53,480 nt of DNA from an uncultured Clostridia bacterium (GTDB lineage Bacteria > Bacillota > Clostridia > UMGS1883). Made by a program: the position numbers and the translations under genes. Location of the stretch: the NCBI GenBank assembly GCA_934476455.1, contig CAKSNY010000016.1, positions 1 through 53,480 on the forward strand, in the 5' to 3' direction. Shown piece by piece: positions 25,527-33,587 of the stretch (positions are counted from its first letter, which is position 1; the number at the start of each line of letters is the position of its first letter). The notes under the pieces were generated by a model. That model was given only the letters and a program-made list of their open reading frames with translations, had not been told where the DNA came from and ran no database searches.

Positions 25527-25803
25527 GCCACAGCCCGGTAAGGAAGTATTGCCCCGATAAACAACATTCTTTTTGCGAATTTCGGTGTTAAAAAAGGCTC
25601 GAAATCCGACAGGATTACTCGCTTTTTTGCCTTGAAATTCATCAAAAATTACTGTTTACAGGGTGCAAAGCAGTTTTGAAGGTCGTAGTTTAAGATTCAG
25701 GCAAGAAAAAAGGTATCGTAACTTATGTATACGGTGCCCTTTTTTACGAAGTATAAACTTAAAATACGGCTTCAAAACCAATGCTTCCTTATCGTGTTGT
25801 GGC
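25527..25803 (+). ncRNA. Large structured element between scfA and scfB (unidentified)
   Basis: A 277-base element closed by a long stem: 25527-25550 pairs with 25780-25803 over 24 positions with one mismatch and a few G-U pairs. Inside, 25673-25694 pairs with 25758-25778 and contains a further A6/T6 hairpin. Another A6/T6 hairpin lies at about 25590-25627 (AATCC-GACA-GGATT apex). The two inner hairpins end in T-runs, so they may terminate part of the scfA transcripts. No convincing ORF with a ribosome site lies inside. I do not recognise it as RNase P, tmRNA, SRP, 6S or a known riboswitch. Alternatives: a cis-regulatory RNA, a stand-alone small RNA, or a non-autonomous inverted-repeat (MITE-like) insertion. 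The flanks 25498-25526 and 25804-25867 show nothing else. Confidence 0.5.
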
Positions 25804-25867
25804 CTTAGCCGTTCTTGGGCTGCGGGCGGCATTTTTGGCGTGTACGGACGATTAAGGGAGATATGTT

Positions 25868-27244
25868 ATGGTACATCAGTTTAAATTTAAAAACTGCAAT
25901 ATTGTTTTGGACGCTTCATCGGGCGCGCTGCACGTTGTGGACGATATTGCTTACGATATAACAGAGCTGTTTGAAAAGACGGATGAAGAGGAAATAATAA
26001 AGATTATTTCAAAAAAATATCCGTCTGAGCCGAAGGAAGAAATAAAAGAGTGTATCGGGCAGATAAGAGCGCTTAAAGAAAACGGCAAGCTGTTTTCGGA
26101 GGATAATTTTGAGCCGTATGCCGGCACGCTTAAGCAAAAAACCGCGGGCGTTGTAAAGGCGCTGTGTCTGCACGTTGCGCATACCTGCAACCTAAACTGC
26201 GAATACTGCTTTGCAAGCCAGGGAAAATTCCACGGCGAAAGAGCGCTTATGAGCTTTGAGACAGGCAAGCGCGCGCTTGATTTTCTGGTCGAAAATTCGG
26301 GCACGCGGCATAACCTGGAGGTCGACTTTTTCGGCGGAGAGCCGCTTATGAATTTTGACGTTGTAAAAAGGCTTGTCAAATATGCAAGAAGCATAGAGAA
26401 AGAGAAAAACAAAAATTTCCGTTTTACGCTTACCACCAACGGTATGCTTATAGATGACGATGTTATAGAGTTTTCAAACAAGGAAATGAGTAACGTTGTT
26501 TTAAGCCTTGACGGGCGGCGCGAAATCCACGATAAATACCGTGTGGATTACAGCGGAAACGGCAGCTGGGAAAAAATTGTTCCGAAATTTCAAAAGTTTG
26601 TAAAAGAGCGCGGCAATAAAAACTATTATATGCGCGGTACGTTTACGCACCAAAACCCCGACTTTTTGGAGGATATTAAGGTGATGCTTGACCTCGGCTT
26701 TACAGAGCTAAGTATGGAGCCTGTGGTCGCAAAAGAAAACGACCCCGCCGCGCTTACAAAAGAGGATATGGAGATTGTAAAAGAGCAATACGAAAAGTTA
26801 GCCGCCCTTATGCTTGAAAGGGAAAAAAGCGGAAAGCCCTTTACCTTTTACCACTATATGCTTGACATAAAGGGCGGTCCGTGCATATACAAGCGTATAT
26901 CGGGGTGCGGCTCGGGAACGGAGTATATGGCAGTTACCCCGTGGGGCGATTTATACCCCTGCCATCAGTTTGTGGGAGATGAAAAGTACAAGCTGGGAAA
27001 TATATACGACGGTGTGACAAACAAAGAAGCACAGCAGGAATTTGCAGACTGTAACCTATATGCAAGAGAAGAGTGCCGCTCGTGCTGGGCGCGCCTTTAC
27101 TGCTCCGGCGGATGTGCGGCAAACGCATACCACAAAACAGGCTCGGTGCGCGGCGTGTATGAAGAAGGGTGCGAGCTTTTCAAAAAACGTATGGAATGTG
27201 CCATAGCGCTTGCCGTAATACGTGAAACGGGTAAAAACAAATGA
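25868..27244 (+). CDS. scfB: Thioether cross-link-forming SCIFF peptide maturase
   Basis: A radical-SAM/SPASM enzyme of 458 residues that installs thioether bridges on the ScfA peptide. The N-terminal 90 residues form the peptide-recognition domain (RRE-like). The radical SAM cluster motif C107NLNC111EYC114 follows. The C-terminal SPASM/twitch region has CGSGTEYMAVTPWGDLYPCHQFVG and CRSCWARLYCSGGC, whose cysteines bind two auxiliary [4Fe-4S] clusters. AGGGAG precedes the ATG. Its stop overlaps the start of the next gene (ATGA). Confidence 0.96.
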   Translation: MVHQFKFKNCNIVLDASSGALHVVDDIAYDITELFEKTDEEEIIKIISKKYPSEPKEEIKECIGQIRALKENGKLFSEDNFEPYAGTLKQKTAGVVKALCLHVAHTCNLNCEYCFASQGKFHGERALMSFETGKRALDFLVENSGTRHNLEVDFFGGEPLMNFDVVKRLVKYARSIEKEKNKNFRFTLTTNGMLIDDDVIEFSNKEMSNVVLSLDGRREIHDKYRVDYSGNGSWEKIVPKFQKFVKERGNKNYYMRGTFTHQNPDFLEDIKVMLDLGFTELSMEPVVAKENDPAALTKEDMEIVKEQYEKLAALMLEREKSGKPFTFYHYMLDIKGGPCIYKRISGCGSGTEYMAVTPWGDLYPCHQFVGDEKYKLGNIYDGVTNKEAQQEFADCNLYAREECRSCWARLYCSGGCAANAYHKTGSVRGVYEEGCELFKKRMECAIALAVIRETGKNK

Positions 27245-28563
27245 ACACCCCGATTTGTGATTTTGTGAAAAACTACGAAAAAAAACACCCCGTGCGCGCA
27301 CATATGCCCGGACACAAGGGGATAGACATGCTCGGCTTTGAAAAGTACGACATAACCGAAATTTTCGGTGCGGACGAGCTGTATATGCCAAACTCGATTA
27401 TAGCCGAAAGCGAGAAAAACGCCTCCGAAATTTTCGGCGCGCGAACGCTTTACAGCGCGGGCGGGTCGACCCTTTCGGTACAGGCAATGGTGTATCTTTT
27501 AACGCTTTGGACGAAAAAGAAAAAAACGGGTATACTTGCCGCACGAAACGCACATCGTGCATTTATAAACGCGTGCGCGCTTTTAGGCGCGGAGGTGGAC
27601 TGGATTTTCCCGAAAGAGGGAACATATCACAGCTGCCTGTTGTCTGCGGAGGATGTGGACAAGGCGCTTGAAGAAACCGGCGACAAAGCGGTATACATAA
27701 CAAGCCCGGATTATTTGGGAAACATTTCTGATATTTTTGAAATTTCAAAGGTCTGCAAAAAGCACGGCGCACTTCTTGCGGTTGACAACGCACACGGCGC
27801 ATATTTAAAGTTTTTGCCGAAAACGCGCCACCCTATCGATTTGGGTGCGGATATGTGCTGCGACTCGGCACATAAAACACTGCCGGTTATAACCGGCGGT
27901 GCATACCTTCATATATCCCGCAGCGCACCGGAGGAGTTTTACACCCGTGCGCGCACGGCTATGTCGCTGTTTGGCTCAAGCAGCCCGTCGTACCTTGTAT
28001 TACAGTCGCTTGATTATTTTAACGCTTCGGCAAAGTGGTTTAAAAAGTCACTGGAAGAATTTTTGCCGAAAGCGCAAAACCTTAAAAAAAGCATATGCGC
28101 ACTTGGGCTTACGTGTGCGGGCGATGAGGATATAAAGCTTACGGTTAAGCCGAAAGAATTTGGGCTGCGCGGCACGGAGCTTGCGCAAAGGCTTATTCAA
28201 AATAACATATATCCGGAGTTTTACGACCCCGATTTTACGGTGCTTATGCTGTCACCGAAAAACAGCGATGCGGATATTAAAAAAATTGCAGAGGTGTTCG
28301 GCGGCATTGCACGGGCAGACGGCATAAAAGAAACGCCGCCGCCGGTGTGCCGGCCCGTAAAAAAGCTTTCCCCGCGGGAGGCGATTGAAAAAGAAAGCGA
28401 GCTGCTGCCCGCAGAAGAATGTGCGGGGCGTGTATGCGCGCTTACCGCGGTAAGCTGCCCGCCCGCAATACCGATAGTTATCTGCGGCGAAATTATAGAC
28501 GGCGACGTGCTTGAAAGTATGCGCTACTACAAAATAAAGATGTGCAGTGTTTTAAAAAAATAA
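27241..28563 (+). CDS. Orn/Lys/Arg decarboxylase-family PLP enzyme
   Basis: A 440-residue fold-type I PLP enzyme of the Orn/Lys/Arg decarboxylase major-domain group (YaaO/SpeA-like). Signature HMPGHKG near residue 21, the substrate loop VDNAHGAY and the PLP lysine in DSAHKTLPVITGGA (about residue 212). It is far shorter than inducible lysine decarboxylases (over 700 residues) and has a short C-terminal domain, like B. subtilis SpeA/YaaO. The substrate is not evident; arginine or lysine is likely. It overlaps scfB by four bases (ATGA), so it is translationally coupled to the maturase. Confidence 0.9.
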   Translation: MNTPICDFVKNYEKKHPVRAHMPGHKGIDMLGFEKYDITEIFGADELYMPNSIIAESEKNASEIFGARTLYSAGGSTLSVQAMVYLLTLWTKKKKTGILAARNAHRAFINACALLGAEVDWIFPKEGTYHSCLLSAEDVDKALEETGDKAVYITSPDYLGNISDIFEISKVCKKHGALLAVDNAHGAYLKFLPKTRHPIDLGADMCCDSAHKTLPVITGGAYLHISRSAPEEFYTRARTAMSLFGSSSPSYLVLQSLDYFNASAKWFKKSLEEFLPKAQNLKKSICALGLTCAGDEDIKLTVKPKEFGLRGTELAQRLIQNNIYPEFYDPDFTVLMLSPKNSDADIKKIAEVFGGIARADGIKETPPPVCRPVKKLSPREAIEKESELLPAEECAGRVCALTAVSCPPAIPIVICGEIIDGDVLESMRYYKIKMCSVLKK

Positions 28564-28633
28564 TGCCCTGTGCACGTGCCGGAAGCGCCGACAGGCTCGG
28601 CGGGAAGAGTTAGATGTATTTTTTTTAATTTAA

Positions 28634-28801
28634 TTACTGAGGGTTACATATTTTGCACGGCGCGTATGTTTTTGCAGCCGTGCTTTTTTCTATGGGGATT
28701 TTTGTGTCTTCAAGCATGGGGCAGCTTGCTTTATGATATTTGTGCCCCGCAGGCGTTATATATACCGTTTGCGAGTGCGCCGGCAGCGTTTCCCGAACCA
28801 A
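28634..28801 (-). pseudogene. C-terminal fragment of a Cys-rich secreted-type domain, next to tRNA-Pro
   Basis: The encoded tail ...TVYITPAGHKYHKASCPML...YAPCKICNP matches the short YHxxxC...PCxxC domain seen at the C-terminus of secreted nucleases and lipoproteins of Firmicutes. The same frame runs upstream without a stop through the tRNA-Pro gene and its terminator, which cannot be coding. The best remaining start is a TTG at 28801 without a clear ribosome site, giving 55 residues. I read this as a broken gene whose 5' part was lost or replaced at the tRNA boundary; a functional mini-protein is less likely. The stretch 28564-28633 shows nothing else. Confidence 0.5.
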
Positions 28802-28849
28802 ATCCGTTTTGGATGATTCTGCTCTGTTTTGGGCGTATAAAAATTGCCT

Positions 28850-28888
28850 AAACAAAAACCGCAGCCCCCGTACAAACAGGAACTGCGG
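28850..28888 (-). terminator. Terminator of the tRNA-Pro gene
   Basis: On the minus strand CCGCAG pairs with CTGCGG (with an inner CC/GG contact) and is followed by TTTTTGTTT, starting 6 bases past the tRNA CCA end. Confidence 0.8.
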
Positions 28889-28893
28889 AATTG

Positions 28894-28970
28894 TGGTCTG
28901 AGTGGGGAGACTTGAACTCCCGGCCTCTTGAACCCCATTCAAGCACGCTACCAAACTGCGCTACACCCAG
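28894..28970 (-). tRNA. tRNA-Pro (anticodon GGG)
   Basis: A 77-base cloverleaf including encoded CCA. Acceptor CTGGGTG/CACTCAG (one G-T pair), D stem GCGC/GCGT, anticodon stem CTTGA/TCAAG with loop ATGGGGT (anticodon GGG, reading CCC/CCT), T stem GGGAG/CTCCC with loop TTCAAGT. Discriminator A. A consensus promoter lies upstream and a terminator downstream. Its own single-gene unit. Confidence 0.96.
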
Positions 28971-28987
28971 ATTCAGATTACTAATGT

Positions 28988-29016
28988 ATTATAATAAAAG
29001 AACAGGCAAATGTCAA
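28988..29016 (-). promoter_or_regulatory. Perfect consensus promoter of tRNA-Pro
   Basis: Minus strand TTGACA (29016-29011), 17 bases, TATAAT (28993-28988), 18 bases before the mature 5' end. Confidence 0.9.
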
Positions 29017-29075
29017 GAAAAATTTTAAAAATAGGTTTAAAATTTATATATCTTCCGAAAGCGTGCAGTTCCTTC

Positions 29076-29104
29076 TTGACTTATAATAATTTAAATGTTA
29101 AAAT
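29076..29104 (+). promoter_or_regulatory. Promoter of thyA
   Basis: TTGACT (29076-29081), 17 bases, TAAAAT (29099-29104). Transcription would then begin near 29111, after the first in-frame ATG at 29095, which supports the TTG start at 29134. Confidence 0.65.
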
Positions 29105-29133
29105 TAGATTTGTGTGAAAGCGAGGTTTTTGGC

Positions 29134-29964
29134 TTGAGTCGTGCAGATGAAATTTTCAGGCAGAATTGCCGCGATATATTAAAAAACGGATTTTCGGACG
29201 AAGCGCTGGAGGTGCGCCCCCATTGGGAGGACGGTGCGCCCGCGCATACAATTAAGCTGTTCGGGCTTGTAAACCGTTATGATTTGAGAGAGGAATTTCC
29301 GATACTGACATTAAGAAAAACCTTTCTTACCTCCGCTGTGGATGAGCTTTTGTGGATATGGCAGAAAAAAAGCAATAACGTTAAAGAGCTTTCAAGCCAT
29401 ATATGGGACGCATGGGCGGACGAAAGCGGAACTATAGGAAAAGCATACGGGTATCAGCTCGGCGTTAAGCACAGGTATAAAGAAGGAATGTTTGACCAGG
29501 TTGACAGGGTTATATATGACCTTAAGCACAACCCGCAGAGCAGGCGTATTATGACAAATATTTATAACCATCATGACCTTAGCGAGATGGCGCTTTACCC
29601 GTGCGCGTACAGTATGACATTTAACGTAAGCGGGAATACTCTTAATGCGATACTTAATCAGCGCTCGCAGGATATGCTTACGGCAAATAACTGGAATGTT
29701 TGCCAGTATGCGGTGCTTGTTCATATGCTGGCAAGGGTGTGCAATCTTCAGGCGGGAGAACTTGTTCACGTTATTGCGGACGCGCACATTTACGACCGCC
29801 ATATACCTATTATAGAGGAAATGACAGAAAAACATCCGTATGACGCGCCGCGCTTTATTTTGGATGAAACCGTGGACGATTTTTACGCATTTACCCCGCA
29901 AAGCGTAAAGCTTGAAGGGTACAAATACCATACGCTTGACAAAAAAATACCCGTTGCAATATAA
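29134..29964 (+). CDS. thyA: Thymidylate synthase
   Basis: Classical ThyA: methylates dUMP to dTMP using methylene-tetrahydrofolate. Catalytic Cys157 in ALYPCAYSMTF, phosphate-binding NPQSRRIMTNIYN, and QRSQDMLTANNWN and HIYDRHI for nucleotide and folate binding. TTG 29134 is chosen because GAGG lies 8 bases upstream and the promoter -10 box covers the earlier ATG; the protein is 276 residues starting MSRADEIF. It is followed after 15 bases by dihydrofolate reductase, its cofactor-recycling partner. Confidence 0.95.
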   Translation: MSRADEIFRQNCRDILKNGFSDEALEVRPHWEDGAPAHTIKLFGLVNRYDLREEFPILTLRKTFLTSAVDELLWIWQKKSNNVKELSSHIWDAWADESGTIGKAYGYQLGVKHRYKEGMFDQVDRVIYDLKHNPQSRRIMTNIYNHHDLSEMALYPCAYSMTFNVSGNTLNAILNQRSQDMLTANNWNVCQYAVLVHMLARVCNLQAGELVHVIADAHIYDRHIPIIEEMTEKHPYDAPRFILDETVDDFYAFTPQSVKLEGYKYHTLDKKIPVAI

Positions 29965-29979
29965 AAGGGATTGATAAAA

Positions 29980-30468
29980 ATGAAAATGATAGTTTGCGTT
30001 GCGCGTGACTTCGGCATAGGAAACGAGGGCAGGCTGTTGTTCAGTTTGCCCCCGGATATGAAGCTTTTTCGGGAAACCACCTCGGGAAAGGTTGTAATAA
30101 TGGGCAGAAGCACGCTCGACTCTTTCCCCGGCGGAAAGCCGCTTAAAAACAGAGTAAATATTGTACTTTCGCGCAGCGATGGCTTTTTCCGCGAGGGAGC
30201 GGTTGTTTTAAAATCGCCGGAGGCGGTTTTAAAGTATGTGCAATGCTTTAACCCGGACGATGTGTTTGTAATAGGCGGTGCGCAGATATACAGTATGTTT
30301 GCGCCGTACTGCACAGAGGCGATCGTAACGAAAGTGGAGGAGGTGCGCCCCGCGGACAGCTTCTTTTTTGACATAGACGCTGCACCCGAATGGCGCCTTG
30401 AAAACGAGAGTGAGCCTATGGAGTATAACGGTCTGCACTTTACGTTTTGCCGATATATGAAAGTTTGA
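29980..30468 (+). CDS. folA: Dihydrofolate reductase
   Basis: A 162-residue reductase that regenerates tetrahydrofolate after thymidylate synthesis, using NADPH. MIVCVARDFGIGNEGRLLFSLPPDMKLFRETT (substrate site), VVIMGRSTLDSFPGGKPL (NADPH site) and VFVIGGAQIY are canonical. The substrate-contact acidic residue is Asp in LPPDMK. ATG 29980 is used since AAAAGGG lies 10 bases upstream, while the TTG at 29971 abuts it. Operon thyA-folA. Confidence 0.94.
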   Translation: MKMIVCVARDFGIGNEGRLLFSLPPDMKLFRETTSGKVVIMGRSTLDSFPGGKPLKNRVNIVLSRSDGFFREGAVVLKSPEAVLKYVQCFNPDDVFVIGGAQIYSMFAPYCTEAIVTKVEEVRPADSFFFDIDAAPEWRLENESEPMEYNGLHFTFCRYMKV

Positions 30469-30483
30469 AAGGAAGGATGACAA

Positions 30484-30705
30484 ATGTTTTGCCCGAAATG
30501 CGGAAGAATGAATTCCGATGACGATATAAACTGTAAAGGCTGCGGGGAGAAGCTGCACCGGGAAGAAGAAAAAGCTCTTCCCGAGAAGAAAAAGTTTCCG
30601 AAATGGGCTGCGGCTGCCATAGGTGCGGCAGTGCTTGTTGCCGCATTCGCCGGGCTTAAAGGCTGCGATGCTTTTGCCGCGGCAAATTTGCTTATGATTT
30701 TGTAA
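30484..30705 (+). CDS. Zinc-ribbon single-pass membrane protein
   Basis: A 73-residue protein with an N-terminal zinc ribbon (FCPKCGRMN...CKGCGEKL, two CxxC pairs), a charged linker rich in Glu and Lys, and one transmembrane helix (WAAAAIGAAVLVAAFAGL). The short tail has a lone Cys. GAAAGGAAGG precedes the ATG. It lies between folA and the LTA synthase gene (13-base gap). Such proteins are common in Clostridia; function unknown. Confidence 0.8.
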   Translation: MFCPKCGRMNSDDDINCKGCGEKLHREEEKALPEKKKFPKWAAAAIGAAVLVAAFAGLKGCDAFAAANLLMIL

Positions 30706-30718
30706 GAGGGTGTGAACA

Positions 30719-32803
30719 GTGAAAAAGGTAAAAAGCTTTTTTTCTTTTCTTAGGTGCTCGCTTGACGATCACCCGCTTGTTTTCTGCGCGGTGCTCAGTC
30801 TTTTTGAAAACTTTGCGATAGAAGCAATGAGCCGCCACAGCGTTATAAAGGCTTTTTCATATATGGTTAAAAGCCCGACGGTTTTTTTATATAACGCGCT
30901 TATTATAATGTTTACGCTGTCAATATGTCTGCTTTTCCGAAGAAGAGTGTTCGGTGTTGTGCTTCTTTCGGCACCGTGGCTTTTGTGCGGGCTTATAAAC
31001 AGCGTGGTGCTGAGCTATCGCGTGACGCCGCTCGGCGCAATAGATTTTCAGATAGTTAAAATGAGTCTTATTTTGGTGTATCTGTCCAAGGTGCAGCGCA
31101 TAACGGTATACGTTTGCGCGGCGGCGCTTGCGACAGCAATAGTTTTGCTGTGGATAATAGGCCCGAAGATAAGCGGTAAGGTAAATTACGGCAAGAATGC
31201 GGCGTCTGTTTTGGGTATGCTTTTGTGCGTTATAGTCGCAACAAACCTTGCGCTGAGCCTTAAGGCTGTAAGCAAGGATTTCGGAAATATTGCGGGTGCA
31301 TACCGCGATTACGGCTTTGTATACTGCTTTTCAAGCGGAATGCTTGATACTGGCATAAAAAAACCGTCGGGATATGACGAGGAGCAAACAGCCGAGCGCC
31401 TTTCCAAGCTTTCGGAAACAAAGGATGCGTCCGAAAGCCTTAAGCCTGATATAATACTGATACAGCTTGAATCCTTTATAGACCCCAAGATTATTAAAAA
31501 TCTGACGTTTTCGGACGATCCGGCGCCGATACACACATATTTAAGAAAGAACTTTACCACGGGAAAGCTTGACGTTCCGTCGCTCGGCGGCGGTACCGCA
31601 AATACAGAGTTTGAGGTGCTTTCCGGAATAAGCCTGGACTATTTCGGCGCGGGCGAGTACCCGTATAAAACCATTATGCTGGAGCAAACGACAGAGTCGC
31701 TGCCCTTTAACCTTAAAGAGCTTGGCTACAGCGCTCACGCAATACACAACCATACCGGTAACTTTTATGACCGTGACAAGGTTTACCCCCATATGGGGTT
31801 TGACACATTCCAGTCGAAAGAATATATGTACAATTACGATACAACCCCCTACGGATGGTGCAAAGATAAAGCGCTTACGGGCGAAATTATGGATGCATTA
31901 ACCTTTACAAACGAGGAAAAAGGGATAACCGCGGACACGCCGCGCTTTGTGTGGACGGTTTCCGTGCAGGGGCACGGGGCATATCCGTCCGAGCCGGTTG
32001 CCGGGGCAGATAACGTTATAAAGGTGACAAGCGACACCTACCCCGAGTCGGAGCTTTGCGCGCTTAGCTACTATATAAACCAAATATGGGAAATGGATAT
32101 GTTTTTGGGAAGCCTTATTTCCGCTGTGGAAAACCGCGGAAAGCCTACATTGATAGTTGCCTACGGCGACCATCAGCCGAGTATCGGTCTGGAAGAGGGC
32201 GACCTTTCCACAGGCGATTTGTACGCTACGGAGTATGTTACGTGGAACAATTTCGGTCTTGAAAAAAGGGCTGATAAGGAGGTTTATTCCTACGAGCTTT
32301 CAAGCCAAATTATGGAGATGCTCGGCTTTAACAACGGAAACCTTACAAAGCTTCATCAGATGTACCTTTCCGATGACAATACAATGAGCGAGGAAACCTA
32401 TCAAAGCGATATAGAGTACTTTGCCTATGATATGCTTTACGGAAAGAACTATATGTTCGGCGGGAATAAGCCGTATTTAAAAAGCGATATGCAGATGGGT
32501 ACAATGCCGATTGTTATAGATACAATAAAGGTTATGGGCGATTCTGTGTATGTTCAGGGCGAGGGCTTTACCGATAAGAGTAAGATTTTCATAGACGGCG
32601 AAAAATGCGCTTCTACGGTTATGCTCAGCCGATACAGCCTTATGGTGTCGGGCGTTTCGATTTCGGAGGGCAGCAAGGTGTCTGTAGGGCAGGCGTCAAG
32701 CAAGCGAGAGGTGCTAAGCTACTCAAACGAGGTAATTTACGACCCGCAGCAGCATTATGTGGAGGCTTCGCAGGATACAGGTACAGATACAACAAAACAG
32801 TAA
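30719..32803 (+). CDS. LTA synthase family sulfatase-type protein
   Basis: A 694-residue membrane phosphoglycerol transferase of the LtaS/alkaline phosphatase superfamily, extending glycerolphosphate polymers outside the cell. About five N-terminal helices (to about residue 190) are followed by the extracellular catalytic domain: IILIQLESFIDPK (metal Glu), the catalytic Thr in GGGTANTEFEVLSG, HNHTGNFYDRDKVYPHMGFD and VAYGDHQPS. The last 90 residues form an IPT/TIG-like beta domain (DTIKVMGDSVYVQGEGFTDKSKIFIDG), unusual in LtaS. GTG start with AAGAGGG eight bases upstream. A long palindromic terminator follows. Confidence 0.9.
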   Translation: MKKVKSFFSFLRCSLDDHPLVFCAVLSLFENFAIEAMSRHSVIKAFSYMVKSPTVFLYNALIIMFTLSICLLFRRRVFGVVLLSAPWLLCGLINSVVLSYRVTPLGAIDFQIVKMSLILVYLSKVQRITVYVCAAALATAIVLLWIIGPKISGKVNYGKNAASVLGMLLCVIVATNLALSLKAVSKDFGNIAGAYRDYGFVYCFSSGMLDTGIKKPSGYDEEQTAERLSKLSETKDASESLKPDIILIQLESFIDPKIIKNLTFSDDPAPIHTYLRKNFTTGKLDVPSLGGGTANTEFEVLSGISLDYFGAGEYPYKTIMLEQTTESLPFNLKELGYSAHAIHNHTGNFYDRDKVYPHMGFDTFQSKEYMYNYDTTPYGWCKDKALTGEIMDALTFTNEEKGITADTPRFVWTVSVQGHGAYPSEPVAGADNVIKVTSDTYPESELCALSYYINQIWEMDMFLGSLISAVENRGKPTLIVAYGDHQPSIGLEEGDLSTGDLYATEYVTWNNFGLEKRADKEVYSYELSSQIMEMLGFNNGNLTKLHQMYLSDDNTMSEETYQSDIEYFAYDMLYGKNYMFGGNKPYLKSDMQMGTMPIVIDTIKVMGDSVYVQGEGFTDKSKIFIDGEKCASTVMLSRYSLMVSGVSISEGSKVSVGQASSKREVLSYSNEVIYDPQQHYVEASQDTGTDTTKQ

Positions 32804-32806
32804 AAA

Positions 32807-32846
32807 GGAGCTGTTTGAAAAGCCAATTGACTTTTTAAACAGCTCC
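32807..32846 (+). terminator. Long palindromic terminator after LTA synthase gene
   Basis: A near-perfect 40-base palindrome centred on CAATTG (arms GGAGCTGTTT...), followed by TCTTTTT, four bases past the stop. It shares its AAGYCAATTGACTTTTT core with the palindrome at 38753-38786. Confidence 0.8.
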
Positions 32847-32856
32847 TCTTTTTCAA

Positions 32857-33074
32857 GGGGATAGGGAAAAAAGCTTCAGAACGGACAAACTGAACCCGAA
32901 GGTGTACAAAAGTACTCCGAGAGGTGAAGTTTGTTCGTAGCAAAAAGGCTTATAAATACAGAAAAATCGAATGTAATGAGATTTTTCTACCAGAACAGGG
33001 TTTTTAAACTGTTTTGCAGTTACAAATCATTTATTATAATTGCCTTTTTGCGGTCTGGACTTTTTTTACATCCC
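32857..33074. repeat. Dispersed intergenic repeat with imperfect inverted ends (copy B)
   Basis: About 218 bases. The left end (GGGGATAGGGAAAAAAGC, then TTCAGAACGGACAAACT) nearly matches 38799-38830. The right end (TCTGGAC, T7, ACATCCC) matches 1-25 and 38869-38890. The right end read on the other strand (GGGATGTAAAAAAAGTCCAG) resembles the left end, so the termini are imperfect inverted repeats. Internal hairpins: ACGGACAAACT/AGTTTGTTCGT and AGAAAAATC/GATTTTTCT. No ORF. It fills the gap between convergent LTA synthase and ybaK genes. Confidence 0.6.
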
Positions 33075-33082
33075 ATTTTTTC

Positions 33083-33556
33083 TTATTCTTCTGGTATTTT
33101 ACATACATCTACCCACGAAACGGGCTTTGCCAGCTTTTCCAAAAGCGGAAGGGTAAGCTCTATAGCGCTGTTGGAGCTTCCGCAGGCGGGAAATACCGTT
33201 TCAAACCGTTTAAGAGAGTCGTCAAGGTAAATTTCAACATCTTCGTTAACACCGAAGGGACATACCCCGCCGACGCCGTGCCCTATTTTTTCTTCTACCT
33301 CGCAGGCGGGAAGCATTGAAGCCTTTACATTAAAAAAGTGCTTGAATTTGCCGTTGTTCACCTTGGCGTCGCCCGCGGTAACGATAAGCACATTTTTGCC
33401 GTTTACATTAAACGAAAGCGTTTTTGCAATGTGCGCTTCGCTGCAGCCGAGCGCCTGCGCTGCAAGCGCTACCGTGGCGCTTGAAACGTTAAATTCCTTT
33501 ATTTCATTCTCCATACCGTACTGTGCAAGATAGTTGCGCACGCGTTCTATCGACAT
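33083..33556 (-). CDS. ybaK: YbaK/EbsC-type aminoacyl-tRNA deacylase
   Basis: A 157-residue single-domain trans-editing protein of the YbaK/ProX family; relatives hydrolyse Cys- or Ala-charged tRNA-Pro. Core features: QALGCSEAHIAKTLSFNV (catalytic Lys region), NVLIVTAGDAKVN, GVGGVCPFGVNEDVEIYLD and FPACGSSNSAIELTL. The start ATG 33556 has AAGGGGTG six bases upstream; the longer frame from 33625 would begin upstream of the promoter's own -10 box. A monocistronic gene. Exact tRNA specificity cannot be read from sequence. Confidence 0.92.
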   Translation of the reverse strand: MSIERVRNYLAQYGMENEIKEFNVSSATVALAAQALGCSEAHIAKTLSFNVNGKNVLIVTAGDAKVNNGKFKHFFNVKASMLPACEVEEKIGHGVGGVCPFGVNEDVEIYLDDSLKRFETVFPACGSSNSAIELTLPLLEKLAKPVSWVDVCKIPEE

Positions 33557-33587
33557 AAAAAACACCCCTTGTGAAAATATAAGACAA

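Noticed and set aside
25498..25867. Cobalamin riboswitch or RNase P/tmRNA/SRP RNA in the scfA-scfB gap
   Set aside because: A GCCACAG stretch recalls a B12 riboswitch element, but the other conserved boxes are missing; signature sequences of the other RNAs are absent.
28634..28954. 106-residue protein reading through tRNA-Pro
   Set aside because: The first half translates the tRNA and its terminator, so only the C-terminal part can be a gene remnant.
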